A DNA stretch of 64,000 nucleotides from Pseudoalteromonas gelatinilytica (GCF_001641615.1 NZ_LRRU01000020.1:330525-394524); one strand, 5' to 3'; counted from the stretch's first letter, positions 52,546 to 62,994 are shown. Numbers and translations: made by a program. The notes: generated by a model from the sequence alone, not told the origin.

Positions 52546-53705
52546 AAAACGCTTTATTAACTTCTTCAATAGCACTGGCCATGGGCCTTTTTGCTAACAA
52601 TGTATTGGCTGCTGATTTACGTGTTGCGACCTTTAACGTCAGTATGGATGCAACCAACTATGCTAAAAAAGGCGAAGCAATTGATAAAGACGCTTTAAGC
52701 AAAGCATTAGCGAGCAACCACCAGCAAATTCGCAACATTGCCGAAATTATTCAGCGCGTAAGACCAGATGTTATTTTACTCAATGAATTTGATTATATTG
52801 ATGCCGATAAAGGCATTAACGTATTTCGTAAAAACTACCTGCAAGTATCGCAAAATAAGCAAGTTGCTATCGATTACCCGTATTACTTTATCGCACCTGT
52901 TAACACTGGTTTAGCCACCGAGTTTGACTTAGATAACGATGGTGTAAAGGGGCATTACAAAGGCGACGCACACGGCTTTGGCTTCTTTGAGGGGCATTAT
53001 GCAATGGCCGTATTGTCGCGCTACCCAATTGATTTAGATAAAGCGCGTACATTACAAACATTCAAATATAAAGATATGCCAAATGCACAAATGCCTACCG
53101 ACCCTAAAACAGGTAAGGACTGGTATTCTGCTGAGGAATGGCAAGCAATTCACCTAAGCTCTAAATCATTTTGGGATTTACCAATTGATGTAAAAGGTAA
53201 AACGGTTCATTTGCTTGCTTCGCACCCAACGCCGCCAGTTTTTGATGGTGACGAAGACCGCAACGGTAAGCGTAACCACGATGAAGTACGCTTAATTGCG
53301 GATTACATCAACAATGCTAACTACATTTACGATGATAAAGGTCAAAAAGGTGGCTTAAAAGCGAAAAGCCGTTTTGTAATTGTTGGTGACTTAAACGCTG
53401 CGCCAGAAGGGGGCAAAGCACGCCCGAATACCACTGACCAAATTTTAAAAAATCCATTAGTGAATACCTCTTTTACGCCAACAAGCAAAGGTGCAAAAGA
53501 ATCGTATAAAGAAGATTACGCTAAAAACTATACTGCTTATTGGCAGGCTCGTGCTGATTACGTTTTACCATCAAATTATGGTATTGAGATAAACGATGGT
53601 GGGGTTTTTTGGCCACAGAAAAACTCTGAACTGTTCCGTTTAATTAAAGATCGTAACGCATCGTCTGATCACCGTATGGTATGGCTTGATATCAGCTTAA
53701 AATAA
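52542..53705 (+). CDS. Secreted endonuclease/exonuclease/phosphatase-family protein
   Basis: 387 aa from ATG 52542, which overlaps the preceding stop; an upstream in-frame ATG would place a non-secretory extension before the signal. The signal peptide is ALLTSSIALAMGLFANNVLA (about residues 3-22). The EEP-fold motifs are RVATFNVSMD, ILLNEFDYID, HLLASHPTPPVFDGDEDRNG, RFVIVGDLNAAPEGG and a C-terminal SSDHRMVWLDI with the catalytic His. Possible activity: phosphodiesterase or nuclease on extracellular substrates. Translational coupling to YeiH is notable. Confidence 0.88.
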   Translation: MKNALLTSSIALAMGLFANNVLAADLRVATFNVSMDATNYAKKGEAIDKDALSKALASNHQQIRNIAEIIQRVRPDVILLNEFDYIDADKGINVFRKNYLQVSQNKQVAIDYPYYFIAPVNTGLATEFDLDNDGVKGHYKGDAHGFGFFEGHYAMAVLSRYPIDLDKARTLQTFKYKDMPNAQMPTDPKTGKDWYSAEEWQAIHLSSKSFWDLPIDVKGKTVHLLASHPTPPVFDGDEDRNGKRNHDEVRLIADYINNANYIYDDKGQKGGLKAKSRFVIVGDLNAAPEGGKARPNTTDQILKNPLVNTSFTPTSKGAKESYKEDYAKNYTAYWQARADYVLPSNYGIEINDGGVFWPQKNSELFRLIKDRNASSDHRMVWLDISLK

Positions 53706-53810
53706 GCTGTTATTAAACGGAAAAGTTTGGCTGTTTATCCTATAAAAATTGCTATTTCATCAGTGCTTCTGCTTAAATAGGGCGAATTATAATAACCCGT
53801 AAGAAGCACT

Positions 53811-56303
53811 ATGAAATTCAAAACCACTGCTAATAAAACGTTAGTGGCTCTCGCAGTCGCATCTAGCTTCATGCTAGCAGGTTGTCAATCAACCGCCTCA
53901 ACGCCTTCTGAAGAACAAGTTACTAATGTAGCCCCAGTTGTTGTTACTCCTGCTGATACAGGTTCAGCTGAAATCACGTTAGAGCAAGCTATGGCTCACC
54001 CTGATTGGTTAGGCCGTCAGCCTGAGCGTGCTTTCTGGAACGGTGATTCTAACAGCATCGTTTATGCACAAAAGCAACAAGGCAATGAGTTACGCGATTT
54101 ATACGTTCAAGCGGTAAATAGCCAATCTGCATCACAATTAGCGTTAAACAAACTACACACTGTAGGCGCTAAAAATGCCGTTTACTCAGCAGATAAAAAA
54201 CAACAGGCTTATGCATTTGAAGGTAATATCTTCGTTAAAAACTTAAGCACTGGTCAAATTACACAAATCACTCACGATAGTGCACAGCAATCAAAACCAC
54301 AGTTTTTAACTGATGGTAGCCTTGCATATCGCCAAGGTAATGCATTTTATAAAGTTGATTTAGCAACGGGTCGTCAAGTTGAATTAGTTAACTTACACCT
54401 AGATGATGCACCTAAAGGTGTACAAGAGCCAGACACTTACATCGCAAAAGAGCAGCACAAACTAATTGATTACATTGCGCTGACTCACAAAAACAAAAAA
54501 GATCGTGAAGAGCGTAAAGCACAAATCAACGAGCAAAACGACAGCATTGCTAATGCACAGTTTTATTTAGGTAAAGGTAAGCGTTTAGCCGATGTACAGC
54601 TTTCACCAAATGGCCAAGCACTTGTTGCAGTAACCACAGAAAGCCGTTCATGGCGTGATGAAGGCGATATCATGCCTAATTACATTGCTGATGACGCGCG
54701 CGTAAAAGCAGAAAAAGTACGCCGTCGTGTTGCTGATGAAAAACCAATCAGCTCAGACGTTGTTTACATCGACCTTAAATCGGGCGAGCAAACCACTCTT
54801 GCATTCGATACCTTACCAGGTTTTGATGAAGACGTTCTTGCAGCTGTTAAGAAAGAAAACTACGCTCGTGATGGCAAAACTTACAAGTCTGAAAAAGCAC
54901 CACGTGCCATCAATTTGATGATGGATTGGGGTTGGGACCAAAGTGCAATCCAATGGAATACTGATGGTTCACAAGTTGCTCTTATGCTTGAAGCATGGGA
55001 TAACAAAGACCGTTGGTTAGCCACTGTTGATACACAAAACAATAAACTTGTTTCACAGCACCGTTTACACGACGATGCATGGGTTAACTATGCATACAAT
55101 GATTTTGGCTGGTTGAACAACTCAGACACACTTTACTATTTATCTGAAGAGTCTGGTTACAGCCACATTTATAAAAAGCCACTTAATGGTAAAGCAACGC
55201 AGCTAACTAAAGGCCAATTTGTTGTTTCTAACTTAACGTTAACAGCTGATAACTCAGCGATTTACTACAAAGCGAACGTTGAGCACCCAGGTCTTTACGA
55301 AATCTATCGTGTAAACCCTGCAAACGGTGAATCTGAGCAAGTAACCAACCTTGATGGTATGACTGATTACCAGTTAAGCCCAGATGAAAGCAAACTATTG
55401 CTAACTCACTCAAAAATTATGTCGCCGCCTGAGCTTTATGTTGCTGATGCAAAAGCAAATACCAAAGCAACTCAGTTAACGCATACAGTATCTGATGAAT
55501 TCTTTGCGAAAAAGCTAATCGCACCTAAGATTGTTGCTGTGCCTTCAAGCCACACTGATCAGCCAATTTACGCAAAAGTATATTACCCAGCTGATTATAA
55601 AGAAGGCGAAACAGGTAAAAACCGTAAAGCGGTTATCTTTAACCACGGTGCTGGTTACCTACAAAACTCACACATGGGTTGGTCTGGTTACTTCCGCGAG
55701 TTTATGTTCCACTCACTACTGGCTTCAGAAGGCTACGTAGTAATGGACATGGACTACCGTGCATCAAAAGGTTACGGCCGTGATTGGCGTACAGCCATTT
55801 ATCGTCAAATGGGTACACCTGAAATCCAAGATTTAGCAGACGGCGTAAGTTGGATGGCAGACAACGCAAACGTTGATACCCAAGCTGTAGGCACCTATGG
55901 TGGCTCTTACGGTGGTTTCATGACGTTTATGGCGCTATTCACACAACCTGATTTATTCAAAGCAGGTGCTGCACTTCGTCCGGTAACTGATTGGGCTCAC
56001 TACAATGGCCCTTATACGTCGAACATCTTAAATCACCCAGATGTTGATCCAATTGCCTATGAAAAGAGCTCACCAATTTACTTTGCTGAAGGTCTTAAGA
56101 GTCGTTTATTAATTAACGCGCCTATGGTTGATGACAACGTATTCTTCCAAGATTCAGTTCGCTTAGTACAGCGCTTAATTGAACTTGAAAAAGAAAACTT
56201 TGAAACAGCTATCTTCCCAGTTGAACCACATGGTTTTGTACAACCATCAAGCTGGTTAGATGAATATCGCCGTATTCATAAGCTATTTAAAGAAACGCTT
56301 TAA
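53811..56303 (+). CDS. Prolyl oligopeptidase-family serine peptidase (S9), lipoprotein
   Basis: 830 aa. The lipoprotein signal has lipobox LAGC at about residue 24 (SSFMLAGCQSTAS). A beta-propeller DPP4-like N-terminal part (about 60-560, WD-like repeats such as AVYSADKKQQAYAFEGNIFV) precedes the catalytic domain. The nucleophile is S699 in GTYGGSYGGFMTFMALF. The Asp is likely in INAPMVDDNVF and the His in EPHGF near the end. DYRASKGYGRDWR marks the S9C/S9B type. It cleaves oligopeptides after proline or alanine outside the inner membrane. Monocistronic with a terminator. Confidence 0.93.
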   Translation: MKFKTTANKTLVALAVASSFMLAGCQSTASTPSEEQVTNVAPVVVTPADTGSAEITLEQAMAHPDWLGRQPERAFWNGDSNSIVYAQKQQGNELRDLYVQAVNSQSASQLALNKLHTVGAKNAVYSADKKQQAYAFEGNIFVKNLSTGQITQITHDSAQQSKPQFLTDGSLAYRQGNAFYKVDLATGRQVELVNLHLDDAPKGVQEPDTYIAKEQHKLIDYIALTHKNKKDREERKAQINEQNDSIANAQFYLGKGKRLADVQLSPNGQALVAVTTESRSWRDEGDIMPNYIADDARVKAEKVRRRVADEKPISSDVVYIDLKSGEQTTLAFDTLPGFDEDVLAAVKKENYARDGKTYKSEKAPRAINLMMDWGWDQSAIQWNTDGSQVALMLEAWDNKDRWLATVDTQNNKLVSQHRLHDDAWVNYAYNDFGWLNNSDTLYYLSEESGYSHIYKKPLNGKATQLTKGQFVVSNLTLTADNSAIYYKANVEHPGLYEIYRVNPANGESEQVTNLDGMTDYQLSPDESKLLLTHSKIMSPPELYVADAKANTKATQLTHTVSDEFFAKKLIAPKIVAVPSSHTDQPIYAKVYYPADYKEGETGKNRKAVIFNHGAGYLQNSHMGWSGYFREFMFHSLLASEGYVVMDMDYRASKGYGRDWRTAIYRQMGTPEIQDLADGVSWMADNANVDTQAVGTYGGSYGGFMTFMALFTQPDLFKAGAALRPVTDWAHYNGPYTSNILNHPDVDPIAYEKSSPIYFAEGLKSRLLINAPMVDDNVFFQDSVRLVQRLIELEKENFETAIFPVEPHGFVQPSSWLDEYRRIHKLFKETL

Positions 56304-56318
56304 TCAATAGCGTAAATG

Positions 56319-56347
56319 AAAAACAGCCACTTTAAGTGGCTGTTTTT
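56319..56347. terminator. Bidirectional terminator after the S9 peptidase
   Basis: AAAAACAGCCACTT and AAGTGGCTGTTTTT form a near-perfect long stem with A/T runs on both sides. It lies between convergent genes and can serve the rhombosortase gene too. Confidence 0.88.
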
Positions 56348-56367
56348 GTTTGTAATAGGGGCTTAAG

Positions 56368-56952
56368 TTACTCGCGAGCTCTTATTATTTTTATAAAGAC
56401 AGGCAAAGCGAGTAGAGTGCCGCCAATTGCGCCGATAAAGTGGGCGTCAATGGCAACATTAGAGGCGATTAGCTGACTCACCGACTCACTCGGGCCGGCA
56501 ATTTGCTCCCAAATCACTTTAGCCCAAGTACCAGCAAACAATAACCAGCCTGAAAACATGCCTGCTTGTACATCTTTTACTGCTCCCCAAATAATAACAC
56601 CATGCAGTAGGGCACTTAATCCGGTGTAAATATGGATATCTGGGCAAAATAGCCACACACCTAATCCACACCATAATGCAAGAATGGCAATATTAAACGC
56701 ATAACGAGGTGGGCTTGTATGCTCAGCGTGCAGAGCCCAAATTAATAAAATTCCGGCACAATTTAAGCCTAAATGAGGCCAATTAGCGTGTACGAATTGA
56801 CTGGTGAAAATACGCCAAAACTCACCATTTGCAACTAACTCACGGTTAAATTCAAGATATTCATTTAAGTTGAATAGTGCAAACAAGGAACTAAGTAGTA
56901 CTAAACACAAAGGAGGCAGAATATATTCTAGTTTCAGGGGCAGGTTTATCAT
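56368..56952 (-). CDS. rrtA: Rhombosortase (GlyGly-CTERM-processing rhomboid protease)
   Basis: 194 aa. An inner-membrane rhomboid-fold serine protease with six predicted helices. HANWPHLGLNCAGILL (rhomboid HxxxN), the nucleophile segment HIYTGLSALLHG (GxSxxxHG) and AIDAHFIGAIGG (catalytic His) are the rhombosortase features. It trims GlyGly-CTERM tails of proteins sorted to the cell surface through type II secretion. None of the secreted proteins in this window ends in the expected Gly-Gly, hydrophobic helix, basic tail pattern, so its substrates are elsewhere. Confidence 0.88.
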   Translation of the reverse strand: MINLPLKLEYILPPLCLVLLSSLFALFNLNEYLEFNRELVANGEFWRIFTSQFVHANWPHLGLNCAGILLIWALHAEHTSPPRYAFNIAILALWCGLGVWLFCPDIHIYTGLSALLHGVIIWGAVKDVQAGMFSGWLLFAGTWAKVIWEQIAGPSESVSQLIASNVAIDAHFIGAIGGTLLALPVFIKIIRARE

Positions 56953-57037
56953 GTTATTTTTGTTGTATCTGAGATTGTCGCCTATTGTGCACGTTTAATT
57001 TTAAGATGCCAAATACACTACGGGATTAAGTTTATTT

Positions 57038-58795
57038 ATGTTATTCAAAACCAAAGCGCTATTAGCTCTATCCACCTCATTAATTTATTCAACCGCTCTT
57101 TTCGCGACTCCTGCAAAAGTTGAAACCCGCGAACCTGAAGCCGCAACGGGCTTTGCTCATAAACAGGTTGTTGAAGGCGATAAATACATGGTCGCTGCAG
57201 CAAACCCTTATGCAGTAAAAGCGGGTCAAAAAATGCTTGAATTAGGTGGCTCAGCGGTTGACGCTGCCATTGCAACCCAATTAGTACTGACACTGGTAGA
57301 GCCACAATCCTCGGGGATCGGTGGGGGTACATTTATGATGTACTTCGACAACAAAACAAAAAGCCTAACCAGCTTTGATGGCCGTGAAACTGCACCAAGC
57401 CATGCTGACGAAACATTGTTTTTAGATAAACACGGTAAAGCAGTGAAATGGATTGAAGCTGTAGTAGGTGGTCGCTCTGTTGGTGTACCGGGTATTTTAG
57501 ATGCCTTTGCCACTGCCCATAAGCGTTACGGTAAGTTAGAGTGGCAAACTTTGTTTGGCCCTGCTATTGAATTAGCTGAGCAAGGCTTTGTTGTATCGCC
57601 GCGTTTACATCAATTACTGGTTAAAGAATTAAACCCTGGGGTTACTAAGCTTCCTGTTATTCGTGATTACTTCTTTCCAAATGGTAAAGCACTAGCTGTT
57701 GGCACGGTGAAAAAGAACCCTGAACTTGCCGCGCTTTATAAAGATATTGCGAAACAAGGCATTGATGCTTTCTATAAAGGTGATAACGCCAAAGAGCTTG
57801 TGCATGCAGTGCAAAACTCAGCAGTTGCACCGGGTACTTTAACGGTTGATGACTTAGCGAATTATAAAAGCAAAGAGCGCACACCTGTGTGCGTTGATTA
57901 TCGCCAGTATGAAGTGTGCTCAATGGCACCACCAAGTAGTGGTGGTGTAGCTGTGTTACAGATTTTAGCCTTACTTGAACATAAAGACATGGCTAAACTT
58001 AAACCAAACTCAGTACAGGCGCTGCATTACTTTACACAAGCATCGCGTTTAGCATTTGCGGATCGTAACGTGTATATGGGCGACCCTGACTTTATGCCAA
58101 TCCCAACCCAAGGTTTATTAGATAAAAACTACCTTGCAGGTCGTGCAAAGCTTATTTCTGAAAAAGATGCTCACGCAGAAGCTGGCACACCACCAAACTC
58201 ACTTACGTACGCACAAGATGATGCTTACGAGCTTCCTTCAACAACGCATGTATCGATTGTTGATAGCCAAGGTAATGCGGTGTCTATGACAAGCTCTATC
58301 GAAATGGCGTTTGGCTCAACCGTAATGGTGAACGGGTATATTTTGAACAATCAACTAACAGACTTTGCTTTATCGCCAACCAAAGATGGTAAGCCATTGG
58401 CTAATCGTGTTGAAGCAGGTAAACGCCCGCGTAGTTCAATGTCGCCAGTTATGGTGTTTAACAAAGACGGCAGCTTACGCTTAGTGGTTGGTTCACCAGG
58501 TGGTAGCCGTATTATTGATTACGTTGCACAAGTGGTTGTAGGTGTACTTGATTGGAATCTTGATGCGCAAACAGCGATTAACTTGCCACGTATTACTAAT
58601 CGTAATAATTATACAAGCCTCGAAAAGGGCACTGAACTTGCTGAGGCAGAAGCTGATTTTGTTAACCGCGGGCACACAGTTCGTATCCTAGATTTAAACT
58701 CTGGTTTACATGCTGTTGAAGTTAAAGACGGTAAACTATACGGTGCTGCCGATCCGCGCCGCGAAGGCATCGCTTTAAGTGATAAAAGCCACTAA
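57038..58795 (+). CDS. ggt: Gamma-glutamyltranspeptidase
   Basis: 585 aa (E. coli Ggt 580). The signal peptide is ALLALSTSLIYSTALFA. The proenzyme self-cleaves to a large and a small subunit; the expected new N-terminal nucleophile is T402 in LPSTTHVSIVDSQGNAVSMT. Other marks are SSGIGGGTFMMYFDNK, FDGRETAPSHAD, GVPGILDAFATAHKRYGKLE and the PRSSMSPVMVF region. Periplasmic; hydrolyses glutathione and transfers gamma-glutamyl groups. Monocistronic, ending at a terminator. Confidence 0.96.
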   Translation: MLFKTKALLALSTSLIYSTALFATPAKVETREPEAATGFAHKQVVEGDKYMVAAANPYAVKAGQKMLELGGSAVDAAIATQLVLTLVEPQSSGIGGGTFMMYFDNKTKSLTSFDGRETAPSHADETLFLDKHGKAVKWIEAVVGGRSVGVPGILDAFATAHKRYGKLEWQTLFGPAIELAEQGFVVSPRLHQLLVKELNPGVTKLPVIRDYFFPNGKALAVGTVKKNPELAALYKDIAKQGIDAFYKGDNAKELVHAVQNSAVAPGTLTVDDLANYKSKERTPVCVDYRQYEVCSMAPPSSGGVAVLQILALLEHKDMAKLKPNSVQALHYFTQASRLAFADRNVYMGDPDFMPIPTQGLLDKNYLAGRAKLISEKDAHAEAGTPPNSLTYAQDDAYELPSTTHVSIVDSQGNAVSMTSSIEMAFGSTVMVNGYILNNQLTDFALSPTKDGKPLANRVEAGKRPRSSMSPVMVFNKDGSLRLVVGSPGGSRIIDYVAQVVVGVLDWNLDAQTAINLPRITNRNNYTSLEKGTELAEAEADFVNRGHTVRILDLNSGLHAVEVKDGKLYGAADPRREGIALSDKSH

Positions 58796-58802
58796 AAACA
58801 AG

Positions 58803-58830
58803 CTCAGCAGCCTTAAAGCTGCTGAGTTTT
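58803..58830 (+). terminator. Terminator after ggt
   Basis: CTCAGCAGC and GCTGCTGAG flank CTTAAA, followed by TTTT. Confidence 0.8.
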
Positions 58831-58930
58831 CATGTATACTACCTGCTATGCTATTTAGAGCATAAAATTCATTTTCTTCAATGGTCTGACAAGGTGAATT
58901 GTCATTGCAATTTCACCTTCAAGAGTAATA

Positions 58931-60664
58931 ATGTCAGGTCATAATTATGACGCATCAAAGCTTGGAAATATGACTACAAATACCGATCCGAATTATCTTT
59001 ATATTCCTTACTCAGGCCCAGGTCTGATCGAAACGCCACTATTAAATAAAGGCAGTGCATTTTCACAAAAAGAAAGGGAAAGTTTCAACTTAGCCGGTTT
59101 ACTGCCACCGCGTTATGAAACGATTGAAGAGCAAGTTGAGCGTTGTTACCAACAGTATTCAAGCTTTAATGATAATTTAAACAAGCACATTTACCTTCGT
59201 GCAATTCAAGATAACAACGAAACACTTTACTACCGTTTAGTGCGTGATCATCTTGAAGAAATGATGCCAATTATCTATACACCGACAGTAGGTGATGCCT
59301 GTGAAAAATTCTCAGACATTTACCGCAGTGCCCGTGGTCTATTTATTTCTTACGAAGATCGTTTCCAAATTGATGATATTTTACGTAACGCGACTAAAGG
59401 CAAAGTAAAAGTTATCGTTGTAACAGACGGTGAGCGTATTCTTGGTTTAGGTGACCAAGGTATTGGTGGTATGGGTATTCCAATCGGTAAATTATCACTT
59501 TACACAGCATGTGGTGGTATTAGCCCTGCTTATACATTACCAGTGATGATTGATGTTGGTACTAACAACGAAAAACTACTTAACGACCCTATGTACATGG
59601 GTGCGCGTCATAAGCGTATTTCACAAGAAGAGTACGACGAATTCTTAGATCTATTCATTAAAGCGGTGAAACGTCGTTGGCCAAGTGTGTTACTTCAGTT
59701 CGAAGACTTTGCACAACCAAATGCTATGCCATTACTTAAACGCTACCGCGATGAAATCTGTAGTTTTAACGATGACATTCAAGGTACTGCTGCGGTTACT
59801 GTAGGTTCATTATTGGCTGCATGTCGCGTTAAAGGTGCGAAGCTTTCTGAGCAAAAAGTGGTGTTTGTTGGTGCAGGCTCTGCGGGTTGTGGTATTGCTG
59901 AGCAAATTATCAGTACCATGGTTGCTGAAGGCATTAGCGATGAGCAAGCGCGTTCTCAAATCTTTATGGTTGACCGCTTTGGTCTACTTACTGATGGTAT
60001 GGAAGGCTTACGTGATTTCCAACAAGCGCTTTGCCAATCTAAAGACAATCTTGCTGAATGGACATACAGCGGTGAGTACGCATCACTATTAGATGTTATG
60101 CATTGTGCTCAACCAGACATCTTAATTGGTGTATCTGGTCAACCTGGTTTATTCACTGAACAAGTTATTCGTGCAATGCATGCATCTTGCCCACAACCGA
60201 TTATCTTCCCGCTAAGTAATCCGTCTAAGCAAGTTGAAGCACTTCCTTCAGATGTTATCGAATGGACAGACGGTCAAGCGATTGTTGCCTCTGGTAGCCC
60301 ATTTGATCCGGTTGAGTATAACGGCCAAACTTTCCCAATCCCACAATGTAATAACAGCTACATTTTCCCGGGTATTGGTTTAGGTGTTATCGCTGCTAAA
60401 GCAACACGCATCACTGATGCAATGCTGATTGTATCAAGTGAAACGCTGGCTGAGTCTTCACCTAGAGCTAACACAGGTAAGGGCAGCTTATTACCAGCAC
60501 TGACTGAAATCCAAGCGCTAAGTAAACGTATTGCATTTGCAGTAGCGAAAAAAGCGATGGAAGAAGGTGTGGCACTTGAGCTGAGCGATGAAGCGTTATG
60601 GGCAGCAATTGAGAAAAACTACTGGCTTCCAGAATACCGTAACTACAAGCGTCGTAGCATCTAA
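58931..60664 (+). CDS. maeA: NAD-dependent malic enzyme MaeA
   Basis: 577 aa (E. coli MaeA 565). It decarboxylates malate to pyruvate with NAD+. [20 protein letters not shown] and [20 protein letters not shown] match the N-terminal malic domain. [15 protein letters not shown] carries the catalytic Tyr; [20 protein letters not shown] is the malic enzyme signature; [10 protein letters not shown] and [11 protein letters not shown] form the metal site. The NAD domain begins [16 protein letters not shown]1 and M14 are both possible starts (the second begins TTNTDPNYL); the spacing of GAGTAAT favours the first. Confidence 0.95.
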   Translation: MSGHNYDASKLGNMTTNTDPNYLYIPYSGPGLIETPLLNKGSAFSQKERESFNLAGLLPPRYETIEEQVERCYQQYSSFNDNLNKHIYLRAIQDNNETLYYRLVRDHLEEMMPIIYTPTVGDACEKFSDIYRSARGLFISYEDRFQIDDILRNATKGKVKVIVVTDGERILGLGDQGIGGMGIPIGKLSLYTACGGISPAYTLPVMIDVGTNNEKLLNDPMYMGARHKRISQEEYDEFLDLFIKAVKRRWPSVLLQFEDFAQPNAMPLLKRYRDEICSFNDDIQGTAAVTVGSLLAACRVKGAKLSEQKVVFVGAGSAGCGIAEQIISTMVAEGISDEQARSQIFMVDRFGLLTDGMEGLRDFQQALCQSKDNLAEWTYSGEYASLLDVMHCAQPDILIGVSGQPGLFTEQVIRAMHASCPQPIIFPLSNPSKQVEALPSDVIEWTDGQAIVASGSPFDPVEYNGQTFPIPQCNNSYIFPGIGLGVIAAKATRITDAMLIVSSETLAESSPRANTGKGSLLPALTEIQALSKRIAFAVAKKAMEEGVALELSDEALWAAIEKNYWLPEYRNYKRRSI

Positions 60665-60685
60665 GCTATAACGTTTGAGTAATTG

Positions 60686-60715
60686 AAAAAACAGGCTTTT
60701 AATGCCTGTTTTTTT
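60686..60715 (+). terminator. Terminator after maeA
   Basis: AAAAAACAGGC and GCCTGTTTTTT flank TTTTAAT, 22 bp past the stop. Confidence 0.87.
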
Positions 60716-60799
60716 ATATCTGGATAATAGAGTCTTGTTCAGATTCAATTAACCCTTTAAGGTGATAATGAACGGAGTTTTTAATAAAGGAACAGTATT

Positions 60800-61516
60800 A
60801 TGCGTAAGTTAGTTTTTACCGCTATGGCCGCCGCGCTAAGTTTTAATGTGTTAGCAGAAGCAACACCAGATGCGCCGCATATTTATATTCAAGGTAACGC
60901 AACTGTTAAGGCAATTCCTGATAACGTCAAACTGACGGTAGGTATTGTTGAAGTAGATAAAGATTTAATTGCCGCGAAAAACAAAGCGGATGCAACCATG
61001 GCGAAAGCAATTAAGCTTGCAAAAAGCCAAGGCGTAGAAGAAAAAGGCATTTATGCCTCTAATATCTCAATTCATCGCCAAACAGAATACAACCGTGAAA
61101 CAGGTAAGCAGGACTTTGTAGGTTATAGAGTAACACGTAGTCTGTCGGTTACTTTAACGGATATTAAAAAGTACCCGATTATGCTTCAGCAACTAGTGAA
61201 TTCGGGTATCAATGAAATTAACCAAACGCAATTTGTATCAAGCCGCTATGAAGAGCTACAAAAGCAAGCGCAAAAGCTAGCTATTAAAGATGCGCGTGCT
61301 GCTGCTAAAGAGTTTGCTAATGATTATGGGGTTGAACTTAAAGGCCTTTATACGGCTTCAAGCAGCCCACTCGATACAGGTAGCCAACCTTATATGCGTG
61401 CCAGCAAAATGGTTATGGCCGAAGCTGCACCAGATAACTATGTACCTGATGCATACAACGGTGGTGAGCTTACGATTACCGCAAGCAGCTATGCGGTATA
61501 TCTAATCGAAAACTAA
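60800..61516 (+). CDS. SIMPL domain (DUF541) periplasmic protein, YggE-like
   Basis: 238 aa. The signal peptide is LVFTAMAAALSFNVLA. The SIMPL domain (about 28-238) has IYIQGNATVKAIPDNVKLTV, KSQGVEEKGIYASNISIHRQ, YRVTRSLSVTLTDIKKYPIM, KLAIKDARAAAKEFANDYG and ELTITASSYAVYLIEN. E. coli YggE is tied to oxidative-stress protection and BP26-type proteins form channel-like rings; the role here is unknown. AAAGGAACA precedes the ATG. Convergent with the DUF2254 gene (6 bp between stops), with no clear terminator in the gap. Confidence 0.88.
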   Translation: MRKLVFTAMAAALSFNVLAEATPDAPHIYIQGNATVKAIPDNVKLTVGIVEVDKDLIAAKNKADATMAKAIKLAKSQGVEEKGIYASNISIHRQTEYNRETGKQDFVGYRVTRSLSVTLTDIKKYPIMLQQLVNSGINEINQTQFVSSRYEELQKQAQKLAIKDARAAAKEFANDYGVELKGLYTASSSPLDTGSQPYMRASKMVMAEAAPDNYVPDAYNGGELTITASSYAVYLIEN

Positions 61517-61522
61517 GTTAAA

Positions 61523-62875
61523 TTATTGATTGCTGGTAAACTTTGCCAGCAATTTTTCACCTTGTTGCTCTGAAATACGAGCAATCGCTTTTAGCATATT
61601 AGTAATTTGCTCACGGTCGTACTCATTACTAATATGCGTATCGATATCTTCAATAATCGCCCCTAAGTAAACAAACAAACTGTTTGTCGCTTTTTCGTTA
61701 TCAGATGCTCTAAACAATATGTTTTTAAAGGCCTCTAACACATTCACCATTACATAGGCGTCATTTTTCGCATAGTTACGAATTGGCGTGAAGTTATCGT
61801 GCAGCAGCTCATCGAATGATGTTTCGTGTATAAACAAGTGCGGTTGATTGTTCTCGCATCGTTTAAGTGAATAGTTCACATCGTAAATATCTAATCGCAA
61901 GATCAGTAAGATACTTAACATATCAATGGCTTTTACCGCAGTACCAGGATCGTTAATACCCGGGCTCATTGCTTTAACAGCGATTTCTGAAATTTGCGTC
62001 ATACCGTAGCGGTAATGATCTCTAATGTACTCTTCAATGTAAAAGATAAAGCAACTAAGTAGTTGCTCTACAAGCTCTGGTTTGTCCGATAAATCAGTAT
62101 CACACTTCAAAAATGGGTAACCTTTAACCGTAAAGAAGCCTTGTTTAACCGAAATATAAATCTTTATGCCGTGCTCTTGGCACAGAGCACACAATTTATC
62201 GGTGTGAGTTCCTTTAAAGTAGCCTTCGGTTTTACTTTTAATACTATGCCAATCATCAAACTCAGGAAAATCCTCGACAGGGTTTTCATGTTGCATTTCA
62301 ATTATGCATTTAAGCTCGCCCTTGGTATTTTTAAACAGGTCATTGAGTACATTATCGACCTGAATTGCTTTTGAAATTGAGTGAATAAAAAACACAAAAA
62401 AGCCCAGCGAAATTAACCCAAACACCAATGAAAAGAAGATCCCGAGCGATGGGATACCCATATCGCCATCACCAATGGTACGTATGTTTATCAGCATTAA
62501 TATGGTGTAGATAATACTGCCAAGATAAAAGCCCAGTACTAATTGGTGCGACTTACGGGTAATAAGCCCCGGTAATACACGCGGTGAAAGGCTGGCACTG
62601 GCGCTATTAAGCACCACCATAACCATAGAAAAACTAAAAACGGTTAATGAGATAATACTGCCTGCAAGGGTACTGAGGATGGTTCGGGCATTCTCTTCGC
62701 TATCGACCAATAACACGCCAATCAGCTTTTTAAATTCCATTGATAATGATGAATACTCGACCGCTGTGGTAATTAATCCAAATACTAAAAACACCACAGA
62801 GAGCATTGATGGGTAAAATCCGATACTACTGATCATTTCGCGGTAGTTATCGGCGATTTTTCTTGGCGTAAACAT
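61523..62875 (-). CDS. DUF2254 domain membrane protein
   Basis: 450 aa. Four N-terminal helices: YPSMLSVVFLVFGLITTAVE, LAGSIISLTVFSFSMVMVVL, LVLGFYLGSIIYTILMLIN and LGIFFSLVFGLISLGFFVFF. The signature SASASLSPRVLPGLI between helices 2 and 3 marks DUF2254. A large soluble C-terminal domain (about 195-450) contains SEIAVKAMSPGINDPGTAVK, the other conserved block. The topology resembles mechanosensitive or channel-like proteins, but function is unproven. It is monocistronic and divergent from the MAPEG gene by about 120 bp. Confidence 0.88.
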   Translation of the reverse strand: MFTPRKIADNYREMISSIGFYPSMLSVVFLVFGLITTAVEYSSLSMEFKKLIGVLLVDSEENARTILSTLAGSIISLTVFSFSMVMVVLNSASASLSPRVLPGLITRKSHQLVLGFYLGSIIYTILMLINIRTIGDGDMGIPSLGIFFSLVFGLISLGFFVFFIHSISKAIQVDNVLNDLFKNTKGELKCIIEMQHENPVEDFPEFDDWHSIKSKTEGYFKGTHTDKLCALCQEHGIKIYISVKQGFFTVKGYPFLKCDTDLSDKPELVEQLLSCFIFYIEEYIRDHYRYGMTQISEIAVKAMSPGINDPGTAVKAIDMLSILLILRLDIYDVNYSLKRCENNQPHLFIHETSFDELLHDNFTPIRNYAKNDAYVMVNVLEAFKNILFRASDNEKATNSLFVYLGAIIEDIDTHISNEYDREQITNMLKAIARISEQQGEKLLAKFTSNQ

Positions 62876-62994
62876 GCACTTCCTTAAGAACTGTTAGACA
62901 TTAAATATCATACTAAGCTAACCTAACTACTTACTTAACAGCCTAGCAATAAACAGTGCTAAGCGTCTAACTTTAAATAAAAATTGGAAAAACT

